64,000 nucleotides of DNA. Origin: Melieria omissa (lineage: Eukaryota; Arthropoda; Insecta; Diptera; Ulidiidae). The translations under genes and the position numbers were made by a program. The notes under the pieces were generated by a model. It ran no database searches, was not told the DNA's origin, and was given only the letters and a program-made list of their open reading frames with translations. Shown in pieces: positions 45,801 to 56,307 of the stretch. The stretch covers positions 95,531,648-95,595,647 of the forward strand of contig OZ020267.1 of NCBI GenBank assembly GCA_963971225.1. Reading direction: 5' to 3'. Position 1 is the first letter of the stretch. Each line of letters starts with the position of its first letter.

Positions 45801-48800
45801 TGTTGTTGGCTTTAAGCTCATGACAAAGTTGGATGGGGTTGAATGTGGCAAAGCGTGCCAGCTGATGTGGCTGCTGCATTTCGCATTGTAATGTTGTTGT
45901 TGTAGTTGTTATTGTTGTTGTTATTTGATAAAAATTTGTTTTTTTGTTTTTTTCACACTGCATCGCTTGCGCGCAAAAGAGTCGCAGCGTTGCGCGATCT
46001 GGCGTTTTGTTTTGTCATCGGTCGTTTCGGCAAGTTGCAAACTTTTGCATTTTCGCACTCGAAAAGGCGAAAAACTAATTTAAAGTTTGCATTAATCAAC
46101 AAAACCAACAACACTAACACTAAAATAACAACAATAGAAATAGTAACAATAAAATGCAATAACAGTGGAGAAGAAAGCAGAAAGAACAGTGCAATGAAAA
46201 GAAAAAGGCATAGTGGGGTGGGGACAGAACTGAAAGTAGTGGGCATCAAATGGGTTGGTGGAGGGGGGGGAGATCGAATGGAAGAAAAGAGAGGGCAGTA
46301 CTAGAAAATAGCGAGCGAAATGTCTAAAGGAACAAAAACGTGAGAGGGGCGGGGGGGGGAGAGATGGTGAAAACTATGGCACATTTTTGTCGCGGCATTC
46401 GAGGCAACGCTCAGCAAGCAACACAGGACAACAACATCAACAAAATTAAAACCAACACAAAGTTGGTGGATTGTGCGCCAAAGCCGCAGCTGACTTTGTC
46501 TCTCTTTTGCATATTTGGTGGCGTTTCCGGTCGAAAATTCTGAGCAATTGCAGAAAATATAAAATCAAAAATAAGTGCTGGAATGGAGTGATTTCTATTT
46601 AAAGCGACTTAAAGTCTTTCGTAATTTTGGTTGCAAATAACAAAATATAAAAAAAACATTGAGTTGTGTTAAAAGCTTTCGGGTTCGCAATTATGAAGTT
46701 TGCGTGCGTAAAATGCTGGAAGTATGCAAAAATGTTGATATAACATTTAATTACTTTTAAGGGAAGAATACTTGGAAGTGCGCCAATGTGTGTGTATTTA
46801 TAAGATGGTAAAGAATTTTAAATAAAAGTTTATAATGTGAACTTTAAAAAACAATAGTTGCATTTAATTTAAGATCCAATAGTAACAGAAGTTTTCTTCA
46901 TCAATGAGAATACTTTAAGTTTAAAGTTTAACTTTAAGGATTGTCATTTGCAAATTAAACAAAACGCGCAAAAATTACAACAATCATTTGGATTGATTTG
47001 AAAATTTAATTCTACGGTAGATATTCTTGACTGCTCCTATTTTTAGTATTAACAAACAAAAAGATTATCTTCAAAACCATTATTATTATTACATATTGTT
47101 AGGGGTGTCCATGGACACAGTCACGAAGACATTGCTGTTCTTTGTACTAAAGCTATTGCCTCCCCCTTGACTAGCAAGTAGATCTGGCTAGTCCCACAAT
47201 TGGGTACTTCTCCGACCTTCAAAAGGGCAGCCCATGATATAAAGATTGCCAGAGACCCTAGATCTCTTTTATGTGACTTTTGCAAAGAAAGGTATGTCCG
47301 ATAGCTCGAGTTCCAGTAGTTCATGCTCTATAAGAGTCATTTTGCCAAAGCCCATGTTTTTATAACGTCCGAAAGCAGGACATGATTCAACATCCTCTGG
47401 CCACATGTCGGCTTACGTACGCGTTACAGGGATAAATCTCGTGACGAGACCCACAATGGTTCTCAAACCACGTTTGCTCAGCCTGAGTAAGTAATTGGTC
47501 CTGTTACAGTAAAACCTCCCTTATGTGCCTTACCTAAAAATACAAAATGTTTCAGGCACTTACACTGACACTTATGCGGGGAGCAACTTAACCGAAAACG
47601 GATAAGTAAAAATGAACTTTTTTTAAATTAAAAAATAGACTAAAATTTCTTAAATAAATAAACAAGAACATGAACATAAAGAAGGAATACACGTATATGC
47701 ATTTATTAAATTTTCTTAACTGTGGCAGTTACTAAACAAGTAAACAAAAAAATGTATGCATTCATTTTTGGTTACTAGTGCCATTGATTTGAAAACATGA
47801 AAATATACAATTTTTAAAACTGCACTTAAAAGGGGGAAAGTGTAGGTAAAGTTAAGATTAGAGCACAATAAATTAAGGTGCTTATACGGGTTAGGTACTT
47901 AAGCGGGTTAAGATACAGTGATCTGATAAACCATTAGTTTTGTGTAGATTTGTTCTTATGGACTATAAGCACTGAACTAAAAGAACGTACCCCCAAAAAA
48001 TAATGTATAGGCGCTAAATCAAATTACCTGAATGTGTCACTTGTTGAGCTCTGTTTCAAGTTAGCGAAATTCGGCGTCTACTTACAGACCAATACTTCGG
48101 TTTTTGGCGAGTTTTTTTTCCGGTTTTGGTGAGGTCAGAGTTAGAAACGATTATTTAATTTATACTTTTATGAGGCATTCTTTGCATGTACCATGACCTT
48201 CCAGTTGTTTCGGCTACTTTTAGGCCGACATAACCTCTAAAATCGCACAGTTGCCTTCGGCATCACTTTGCTATCATTAGACGACAGCCATAAACTCGGT
48301 TTTTTTGTCAAGCATCCTAGACCCAGTGCCATTCATCAAGCATCTATTTCGTATGCAAATAAATTTCTCATATCTTAAGTATCCCATAAAATGCGTGTTT
48401 GTTGCGCTCTGCTTTAATGCGTCGAGTATTTGTGGGGGAATGTGCGGCGAACAAAACGCGACAGGAATTGCGGCGGACTTTATGTGGCAACAATGCTGTT
48501 TATTGTTTACTGCTCGTGTGGTTGTTGTTACTGTTGTTTGCACTTCAATTGCTGCTCCACCGCAGCTCTGGTCGACGTCTGTTTTGCTGCTTCGCTGGCG
48601 GCACCCGGCGGCACGGCGGCGCTCGTTCCAGTTTTTGCTTCGACGCATCTCCCCAGACGCATGTTGCACAATCACAGTAAATCACAGCGCACTTCAAGAG
48701 GGCACTTGCGCCCCGCTGACACGCCACGCCACGCCGCTTCATTGTGTTGCAGGCCCGTGCGCAGAATTCGTTTATGGGGGGGGTTTTGACATATGTGTAT

Positions 48801-50671
48801 CATGTTTGGTTATGAAGTTAATAAAAAATAATAAGAAACTTTTCTTATAAATGAAGACATTTTATTGTGTCTTGACTTGATATTCAGTTATTATATAATA
48901 AATTAACTCTGCGAGGTGTAGAAAAAAACGTATCCAAAACTCTTTGCGGATCGACCTCGACATCGCGATGTATATTGAGCGAGGCTAATCCGTTCAGCCG
49001 ATCTTCAGACATTGTTGACCTGAGGTAAGTCTTGAGGCGACGCAATGTTGAAAAGGAGCGTTCATTCGTCGCTGTCGTTACAGGCAGAACTGCCAAAATG
49101 CGAAGCATTTGATGAACATTTGGAAACGCATCTCCATTGCACACATCGAGTGCTTCAAGCGAATTTTTAACGTTCTTTCCGGCGATGAGTTGACGCCAAA
49201 GTTTGACTTCGTCTACCCAGATGTCACGGGAATCATCCCGCAAAATTGAAGAGTATGGTTCAAACAATTCTGCATTGAAATTCTTCATTTTGTTGGGGAA
49301 GAGGCAAGCAAAGTTTGATAAAATTTTGCGGTGATTCAAAAATCGATCTTGTAAATGGGTCAGAAACAAATCAATGTATGGGATGTAAATCGTTATGCGA
49401 AAATAATCTTCAACTGAATCAGTTTGTACGTTGGAGCGTTGAGTCTGTTTTGACGCGAGCCTTGGTTTCCGCAGTTCGATGTCGTATTTTGCGCTGACTT
49501 CGCTCGCTAGTGGAAAATTATGTGGAAAAATTCTCGATGGGGGGGGTTAGAACCCCCAAAACCCCCCCCTGCGCACGGGCCTGTTGTGTTGCGTTGTCTT
49601 TCGTTCCGTTCATTGCTGTTGCACGTTGCACTCCAGTCGCCAGAGACGGCAGCATCTTTCACATTGTTTTTTTGTTACTACTTTTTCAACACTCACTTTT
49701 TCTACTAACATTTTTTCGACTACATAATTTTTGCTACGTTTTGTTGAAATTTTTCTACTGCAAAATAATTTTTCTTCCATTTCTACTCTCTCTTTCCTCG
49801 ACGTGCCTTTATGCATTTGGTTTTTTATTTGTTTTATTGTTGTGTTTTTATTGCAATTTGCATGCATTTTCCACAACATACTTTTATTTGGTAGCCATTT
49901 GAAGCAAGCGAGCGGCAGGCAACTGACGCAGAACGGGAGGAAGAAAGCAGCACAACTTTTCGATAAGCAGCTCTGAAGAGGGCATTGCTTCTTCAAGTGG
50001 AGTTTGTTTATGTGCTTTGTGAGCGTTGCTGGCGAAAGCAGCTTCTGTTGCTTTTGTTGGGTGCCATTGTGTGCGCACACAAAGGTGTCTTGCATACTTT
50101 TGGGCGCATTAAATAATATCTTCGTTATTTTTATGCAATTTAAAATGGCTTGAGCGAAGACGTTTGATGCCATCTTATTAAAAGTTAGATGCCTGAAAAT
50201 GTAGATATGCATAGAATATTTCTGGACACTGTAGCAATTAGTAAAATGGAGTCTTTTCAAGTATTTACATGAATGAACAAAAATGAATTTGGAACCATAA
50301 ATATTGTTGATACACAACGAAACATAATGTTTTTCATATCAGCTTTTAGGTCAGCGACAATGCGTATCGTAAATAATGTCTTAATACCGTTTAAACTTTT
50401 AGAAATGTAATATTCCAAAAATTATTTATAAATTCATATGTGTTCACAGTTGTCAAATAATTGTTTTATTATATGTTTTTCAGCAACTTCAAATCTCCAC
50501 ATTCTCCCAACAATTATGGTACCACTGCGTTTGCTTCCACTAGCAGCCCCCGTGGCTCCAACGGCGATCCTACAACTAACATTCTCTCCAACAATAATGA
50601 AAGTAGTCACTCTGATGTGCGTACCACACCGTCCACCTTCTACTGTTTGTACGGAAAGTCAAGTGTGGGAA
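42802..50671 (+). CDS. Unrecognised protein, first two coding exons (partial gene)
   Basis: Exon 1 is 42802-42833 (32 nt) with donor cgtgat|gtgagt in phase 2. Exon 2 is 50484-50671 with acceptor tttttcag|caac and donor ggga|gtgagt in phase 1. They join in frame across a 7,650-bp intron and encode 73 residues starting MSKPEDLPFVINFKSPHSPN. The rest is rich in Ser, Thr, Asn and Pro, ends FYCLYGKSSVG, and looks disordered. I recognise no family. Later exons must exist but I find none before 64000, so the next intron may exceed 13 kb. The in-frame join, two strong donors and the ATG context support a real gene. The function is unknown. Confidence 0.65.
43140..44230. repeat. About seven diverged copies of a roughly 140-bp purine-rich repeat
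   Basis: Two anchor words alternate. The first is a ggttagaaataaaagctgaa type (near 43204, 43330, 43480, 43672, 43778, 43901 and 44057). The second is a tagctaaagagagtgaa type (near 43254, 43391, 43537, 43588, 43813 and 43959). The common spacing is 125-156 bp. The plus strand is strongly A/G-rich throughout. It lies in intron 1 of the 42.8-kb gene. Short ggaatggaatgg words at about 44109 recall the tract at 24.0 kb. Confidence 0.65.
44410..44560. mobile_element. 151-bp hAT-type MITE
   Basis: The left end is cattggcgcacac and the right end, in reverse, is tagtggcgcagac. Inside the left end is gggggttttagggggttcaa, closely resembling the internal edge of the hAT copy at 48750-49583. The flanks cgtgtaag (44402-44409) and cttgtaag (44561-44568) match at 7 of 8, the expected 8-bp duplication. 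Confidence 0.65.
44972..44990. repeat. (CAT)n microsatellite
   Basis: Six CAT units on the plus strand in intron 1 of the 42.8-kb gene. Confidence 0.85.
44991..47504. other. Intron sequence, no exon recognised; G-run cluster inside
   Basis: Part of intron 1 of the 42.8-kb gene. It holds a cgacgacgacgacg run near 45449, a GTT run at 45892-45922, an AAC-rich segment near 46100-46150 and the G-runs listed separately. Open frames here read as composition artefacts. Confidence 0.5.
46214..46361 (+). other. Cluster of long G-runs (possible G-quadruplex DNA/RNA)
   Basis: The plus strand has ggggtgggg (about 46214), gagggggggg (about 46261) and ggggcggggggggg (about 46346) within 150 bp. The gene's own RNA would carry these runs. 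Whether they fold together is not shown by sequence alone. Confidence 0.45.
47507..47920. mobile_element. Possible non-autonomous DNA transposon with subterminal repeats
   Basis: The left end is acagtaaaacctccctta. The right end, in reverse, reads cactgtatcttaacccgctt. They share an AACC..CTTA.GT.CC pattern, and copies of a gcacttaagcggg-type word recur just inside both ends. This recalls pogo/Tigger-like elements. The ends match only roughly and I see no certain TA duplication. Confidence 0.35.
48750..49583 (-). mobile_element. 834-bp hAT transposon with intact 15-bp ends and 8-bp target duplication
   Basis: Perfect inverted ends caggcccgtgcgcag lie at 48750-48764 and 49569-49583. The exact target duplication ttgtgttg is at 48742-48749 and 49584-49591. 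G-runs follow the ends. The interior encodes the 3' portion of a hAT transposase on the minus strand without any stop. This is an internally or 5'-deleted copy of a larger autonomous element. The undamaged ends, duplication and frame point to recent movement. It lies in intron 1 of the 42.8-kb gene, in reverse orientation to it. Confidence 0.93.
48884..49537 (-). pseudogene. hAT transposase C-terminal portion (ZMYM1/P52-repressor-like), 5'-deleted
   Basis: An open frame of about 217 codons runs from the element's inner edge to a stop at 48884. Blocks in order are KYDIELRKPRLASKQTQRSN, VEDYFRITIYIPYIDLFLTH, LQDRFLNH and, near the end, TNERSFSTLRRLKTYLRSTM followed by RLNGLASLNIHRD. The last two form the hAT dimerisation domain, as in the ZMYM1/52-kDa-repressor-like transposases. 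The N-terminal DNA-binding domain and most of the catalytic region are missing and there is no proper start codon, so it is not a functional transposase. Confidence 0.88.
50484..50671 (+). CDS. Unrecognised gene, coding exon 2
   Basis: The acceptor ttttattatatgtttttcag is pyrimidine-rich and the donor gtgagt is strong. The 188-nt exon is distinctly richer in C and G than its flanks, consistent with coding. The Ser/Asn/Thr/Pro-rich product segment ends in TFYCLYGKSSVG. Confidence 0.65.
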
Positions 50672-53600
50672 GTGAGTAGATTTAAAATTTCTTTAAATTT
50701 GAATTTTGTAATATATCTATGGTCAAAAACAATAACCGCTTAAGTCGACTTAAGAAGAAATTGAGTTATGGATGCCACCATGTTCCCTTGACTGTGCTCT
50801 ACGTTTGTGTAAAATCGGGGAGTTTGTAACTTTAAAATAAAAAAGTTATGAATAAAAACCTATTCGCTTAAGTTATGATGAACACATATTGCATTTGCAA
50901 CAATCGCCTAAGTTTAATTAAGAGCTCTGCTTCTCTAAATAAAAAGTATTTCCATAAATATTTAGTACATTCTAATCAATCATATAATAACATATTATCA
51001 TTGGTAATGTTGACTTCAGTATGCGTTAGTACTTACTTTTATCAAATATGCGCTTAAAACTGTAAAACGAGATTGCTCGAAACAACAATTTTCGACTTAG
51101 GTGGTTATTGCTTTTGACCACAGATATAATTAAAATTTATTAAGTTTTAATTGTTTCAATTTTTTGTTTTAATTTGATTTTTATTTTTTAATTAATTTTA
51201 ATTTCTTGCTAACACTAAAATTAAAATTTAAATTTAAAAATTAAAATTTAAAAATTCGATTTTTCTTTATAAAAATATTTAAGTTTTATATTGAAATTCG
51301 TTCTAATTAAATTTTAATACTGATGAATTTGATTTGAATCAACTAAGAAATTTAAATCGGTTTAAATTTAATCTTAATCTTAAAAAATTTAAACTGTATG
51401 TACATACTTGGAAATTTAATGTAAAATTTTTTTATATTTTCATTTACTTTTAAACATTTTAATGTTTTGTTTCTAAATTTCTCTCTTGATAATTCATGCG
51501 TCTTTATTGGATTTTTTTTTCAATTTCATTTCTAATTTTAATATCATGTTTTCCTTCTGTTGTGGAACCATAGCGACATTTCGGGCGGATGTTTCAACCA
51601 AAAATCATAAAAAAATCATGTGTCTTTCGACCGGCCGATCCATCAGCAGGAAATGACAAACCTCTGAAATGTAAAAACTCACAACTTCCCGTTCAGAATT
51701 GACATAAGACTGTAGGTCCCTGCTTTCTAAAATACACGTAGAACACTGATAGCGCTAAGACAAAACCTTGGGCTGGCTATATGTACATATGTACGTATAT
51801 ATATATACACAGATTGCAGTTTCCTAACGATTTTGAGTGTAAGCCCACCAACCTGTTGACTTTTCGAATTTGTTATCAAGTTTCCCAAACTCTTCCTCCG
51901 TTTCTACCACTTTGGCGCATTTTTCTTAATCTTTTTTAATTAGTCGCCGTCATGCATTCAACAGATTTTTTCATTCAATTTACAATTCCTGCCAACGAAG
52001 AATCTGCAAAAAATTTACTCGGAAAAGGAACATTAAAAAAAATCAAAACTAAGCGCAGACAAATTGAAATTGAAATATCAAATGTTGCTGGCGTGGAAAA
52101 GTGCCGTCCAGCTATTACTTTTTTAATCCGATTGACTTAGTTTTTGTTGTTCTTGGTGCGGCATTTTCGGGGGTGTCTGGAACAGTTTGCCGTTTTGCAT
52201 ATATTGAGATTTGCTTTGCCACATTTTAGTTTTTAGTTGAGTTGAGCTAAAGCTTTGCCATACGCTTTGCCGCTTCTCCCACTTCTACGCAGTCAAATTC
52301 GGGTAATTTTATACAGCACGTTTTTAGTTTTATTCAATTTTTTTACTGTTTTAATTATGAGTGTGTCCATGCGCCGGTGTTTTGTTAGAAGCGGAAAATA
52401 TGTTGATATATCGTAGAGTCGAAGCGCCCAACTAATTCAGTTCTCACAATGGATTTCGCTTTAATGGCGGAGGGTTTAAAAATTGCGCTCTTGGCTTTCT
52501 CGTTTTGGTAGAAGCAGTTTTTAATTAAAATGAAAGCTTACTAAGGTCACTTTTCCACATTTGGTGGTTACAATCACAGTTGCTGTTGTTGTTGTTGTGA
52601 AATGTGGGTGAAATGTGAGTGCTGAAACTGCAGCAGATTAGTTAGTCGAACAGCGAGCGCGTTGACGACGTGCGTGAGCACAGAAGAAAATGTGCGAGGC
52701 CAGCGAGGAGTCGAAAAACTGTCACGCAACATTTTCATTTCGCGTGACTCTTCTCAAGTTTTTGCTGTAGCTGTACAATGTTTAGTTTTCGTTGCTTTTC
52801 CAATTAGACTCGGCATGAATGTAATTGGCGTATAAACAGTAAGATTACAAAAGTAAATAACAAATTTGAAAGTTGTTGAAGGCAGTTGAAGGTAGCTGAT
52901 TGCAACATGAGAGAATCAGATGTGAAAATTGAGAAAATTGCCTGGTTAATGTCTACTGAAATTTCCTCCTTAAAGTTAAAAAAAAAAATATTCAAAATTT
53001 TGTTTATAATTTGCGTCGTTTTAAAGGAATTAAACGTCTCATAAAAAATATATATACGAGCTTACATTTTGTAAGCTTTACAATTTTTAACCACAATAGG
53101 GTACTTTGACTATAAAATAGTTGCCAAGAATATTAAGAATTCGAAAAATCCCATAAAATAAAATATAAATCTCCTAAACTTTCTCCTAAACAATTCTTCC
53201 TTCTAAAATTTCTTCTTAAAGCCCAAGAATCTCCTAAATCTAGAAGGAAATCTGCTGATCTGCCAACACTGGTGTACTGTCGACTGTTGTATAAGAGAGA
53301 AGTAAAAAATGACGAATTTATCAGCAGAAATTTATTTGATTTATGCAAATTGAGATCAGAATGCAGGAGGAGATAGCAAGCTTCATAGAAACTGTGAATT
53401 TATATCTACCAGCCTGCCGGATTTTTACCAACTGGGTTGCTTTTCGTCCCCAGGAAATTTGTGACTAGTCATTCGACTTTCCTCCTAATCCCTGTGTCAC
53501 GCGTTGTATCAGAGGAGGTTCTGTACATTATTTTTGAGCTCAATACCATATCAAACCATACCATTTCTAATCGAAGGGTTTGTATTAAACAAATATTTGG

Positions 53601-53689
53601 AAAGTTTGATACTCAAAACCCCTCTTGTGTTCGTCAGTTTCTAATAGAACTCAGTGTTTTTGGTCATAATTCTATCTTTTTTACCTCAG
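50672..53689. other. Intron or intergenic DNA, no exon recognised
   Basis: Presumably intron 2 of the 42.8-kb gene. It includes the AT-rich block at 51120-51530. At 53166-53245 several tctcctaaa words recur (about four copies). No exon of matching phase is recognised. Confidence 0.45.
51120..51530. repeat. AT-rich block with ttaaaattt repeats
   Basis: About 400 bp of A/T words such as aattaaaatttaaatt and ttaatttta, with no coding potential. Confidence 0.7.
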
Positions 53690-53935
53690 CTGTCCCAGTA
53701 TGCACATTCTTCTAACAGCAAAAGCCGGGCACTGGCACACAATGTACACGGCTGGCTCGTCATCTTTGGAGCACAGTCTACAGATAACTCCATCGACTAG
53801 TTTTAACCTGAAGTTAGCGTGGCACGTTATTAATGAACTCATCCGGTATCGTTGCGCATTAGCACCTTTAACGCTACTGTCTACAGTATGCGGTGGGGTG
53901 ATCCCATTCCACCTATAACGGTGCACTGAGGTCAT
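53690..53935 (-). pseudogene. Non-LTR retrotransposon C-terminal zinc-motif relic
   Basis: The minus strand reads MSSLITCHANFRLKLVDGVI, then CRLCSKDDEPAVYIVCQCPA and a basic FAVRRMCILG end. The order LITGH, then C-x2-C, H/Y-I and C-P-A with R-R is the usual C-terminus of I/Jockey/R1-type ORF2 proteins, downstream of RNase H. A His of the motif is Tyr here and a few residues seem missing before C-x2-C, so this copy is decayed. No ends are visible. Confidence 0.45.
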
Positions 53936-55813
53936 TCAACTGTGGACCAGACCAATCATCTGCCGATCTATTCTGCTTCTGCTTGTTACGTTTATGGTAC
54001 AACTACTGAGACTTTGCCCTTTGAACGATCTATTTATAGCGGATGTCATGGTTTCTGTTAGTTAAATTGTCAATGCATCCTTCAATTATTAGAAAATGTA
54101 TTGTTTGCGGACAAGGGAAAACTACATTTTCAATAGAAGTCAGAAGAAAGAATAGAGTGGAAATAATTACGGTAAACAAACTACACATATGTGGCAGCAA
54201 TTTTTGAGTCCATTTTTGAGTCTTTTCAAATCAATGTCAACTGTTGACTTCGTTTTTTGTTCAGGTTGCTCATGAGCATTTAGAGGTTCAAAATAACTAT
54301 GAACATTTGCTAAATCACTAACTTCAACGTTGCAAAACAACGCTTAAATGTGCAGAAAAATGTCACTTCGAGTATTAAATCTCAAACATGTGCACACATG
54401 TTGCTAATAAAACCATTTGCAATGCGCTGTTTGCTGCACTCAAACTTACACTTACATTCCGCCATAGTGCGCTTTGCCTCTACCACCCCGCTCTGTTCCC
54501 TCCCCACAAAAAACGCGCAAAGACTCTCGAAATGGAACATGGCAAATGTTTTCATTCATTTTTGCAATTTCCTGCATGCATCGCAGCGTCATTACTGGCC
54601 ATTAGCACTGTCTGGTGTTGGCCAGCAGTGCGCCATATGTCCGTGTCGTCATGTGCGTCGGTCTGCCGGGGCTGCACTTACACAGCCGGACACAAATAAA
54701 TTTCAATTTTGAATGCCATCAATCTGCGATTTTTGCACTCTTTCTGCAATTTGCGGCCATGTACGCAGACTTGTTGCCAATCGTCCTGTTGGTCATTGCC
54801 ATGGCGGCCGTTCACTGGTCGTTGCCAAGCAGCGTGTCGTCGTCAGCCGTCTGCCGTAGCAAGACAGAACTAATCTGAATTTATGCGACAGTGCAAAAAT
54901 GAAGCATCAGACGCTACGCTGGCGCTGTGTGCAATTTCTCATATTTAAAAATTGATGTCGCTTTTACCGCGCTGCCAGTTGCGTGTGAGCGTGTCGTTTG
55001 CGGCGCGGCGAGCGGCACGACCAGTGTTGCAAGTGCAATGTCCAGCGTGTGCTTTGGTCGCATTTCTCTTACATCTGGTTATAAATCGCAATGGAATGCT
55101 CATAATTTACAGTTAAATGCATTTCGGGCCAGCAAGAGGGTAAGAACTCGTTCTGCGTGCGTGTGAGTGTTTGTGTTTGGGAGGCAGAATCGTAAGGCGG
55201 GTTGTGTTAAGTAGGATATGGATTTGTGCGTTTTTTGTGTGTGAATTTTGGTTGAAAAGCGGAAAGAAATTTTGTGCAGAAATCAATTCCTGTCCACGCA
55301 GTGAGTGAGAGGAGGAGAAGAGAGGTAGAGTCGTACATCAGGTGACACAGGCGAGTTTCATCGTTTTATCGCCTTTAGCAACTTGAACAAGTGGACAAAC
55401 TGCAAAACTTAAACTACATATAACAAATTTCTAAATTTTGTGTCTGCTTTAAATTTGTTTCGAGATTTGTCTTTAAAAAAATCTGGACATATTTTAAAAT
55501 TTGATAAAGTTTTGCTCAGATTTGTTGCATTACCTTTTGTTCTGTTCAGACAGCCAAATAAATTGAAACGATTTAGTTCTTAATTGAGTTTATCACTTTT
55601 GTTGTTCACAGAGTTAAATTTAGCTGTTATCGAAAACTTTATCGAATAAGTTTTTGTTTTGACAAAAAAAGGGTTTTCGTGTTTGTGCATTAACAAATTC
55701 TTAAAAATTTTACTATTACTTAATTTAATAATTTTTTCAACATTTAGTAATATTTATTCAATATCCCTACTGATGCAGCCGATTTTTAAACGAAATTTTA
55801 ATGCAAACAAATG
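53936..55813. other. Gene-free stretch, G+C-richer around 54.4-55.1 kb
   Basis: No exon is recognised. Positions 54.4-55.1 kb are less AT-rich, with several overlapping open frames of 80-120 codons in different frames and no domain. It could be regulatory. Confidence 0.45.
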
Positions 55814-55817
55814 TTAA

Positions 55818-56307
55818 CCCTTTCGCTATGTGGTATCCAGATGGTATCCAGATGTTTGTGGACATCTGCAGCTTCTATGGTTACAAGTATACAGTTCTTT
55901 GTTGGTGCTTAGAATAGTTTGAAGTATTAGGATACGAAATTAATAAACTGAATATTTAAGTTTAAAGAAGAGAAGTATACACGGTATTTTATTGGTATAT
56001 CTTGACATAGTAAAGGAAGAGAAGCAGAAAAATTATAAAGCTTTTTAATTTTTATTTAATTTAGATACTTTTTCTTGTTTATTTTGGCTGAAGTAAATGA
56101 AGAAATATTAAAATTTTCGCTATGCGAAGAAGTTTTATGTTTAAGTAATTATTATAGCCACAACGATGTGGTTGCTCTCATTCAAAATCAATCTAAAATA
56201 CAGGGTCCGAGTATACAAATTAAAACATTTGTTATGGAATGTTGCTAAGACTAAAATGTAAAATGTAAAGTTTAAACTTTCTCCAGTCAAAATTTGTAGC
56301 GAAAGGG
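55818..56307. mobile_element. 490-bp piggyBac-type non-autonomous element
   Basis: The left boundary is TTAA|CCCTTTCGCTA (TTAA at 55814-55817). The right end in reverse is CCCTTTCGCTA, ending at 56307, an 11-bp perfect inverted repeat. piggyBac elements duplicate TTAA, but the right flank here is tcgg, so that copy of TTAA has mutated or the end is slightly off. An 11-bp word (ggtatccagat) is tandemly doubled at about 55840-55862. No transposase is encoded. Confidence 0.55.

Noticed and set aside
47121..47324. 67-codon minus-strand frame
   Set aside because: No recognised family, not linked to any splice site.
48305..48850. 181-codon plus-strand frame
   Set aside because: It runs across the left end of the hAT insertion at 48750, so it cannot be a conserved gene, and has no domain.
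49610..50317. 235-codon minus-strand frame
   Set aside because: Low-complexity Lys/Asn/Cys-rich translation with no domain; opposite to the intron of the 42.8-kb gene.
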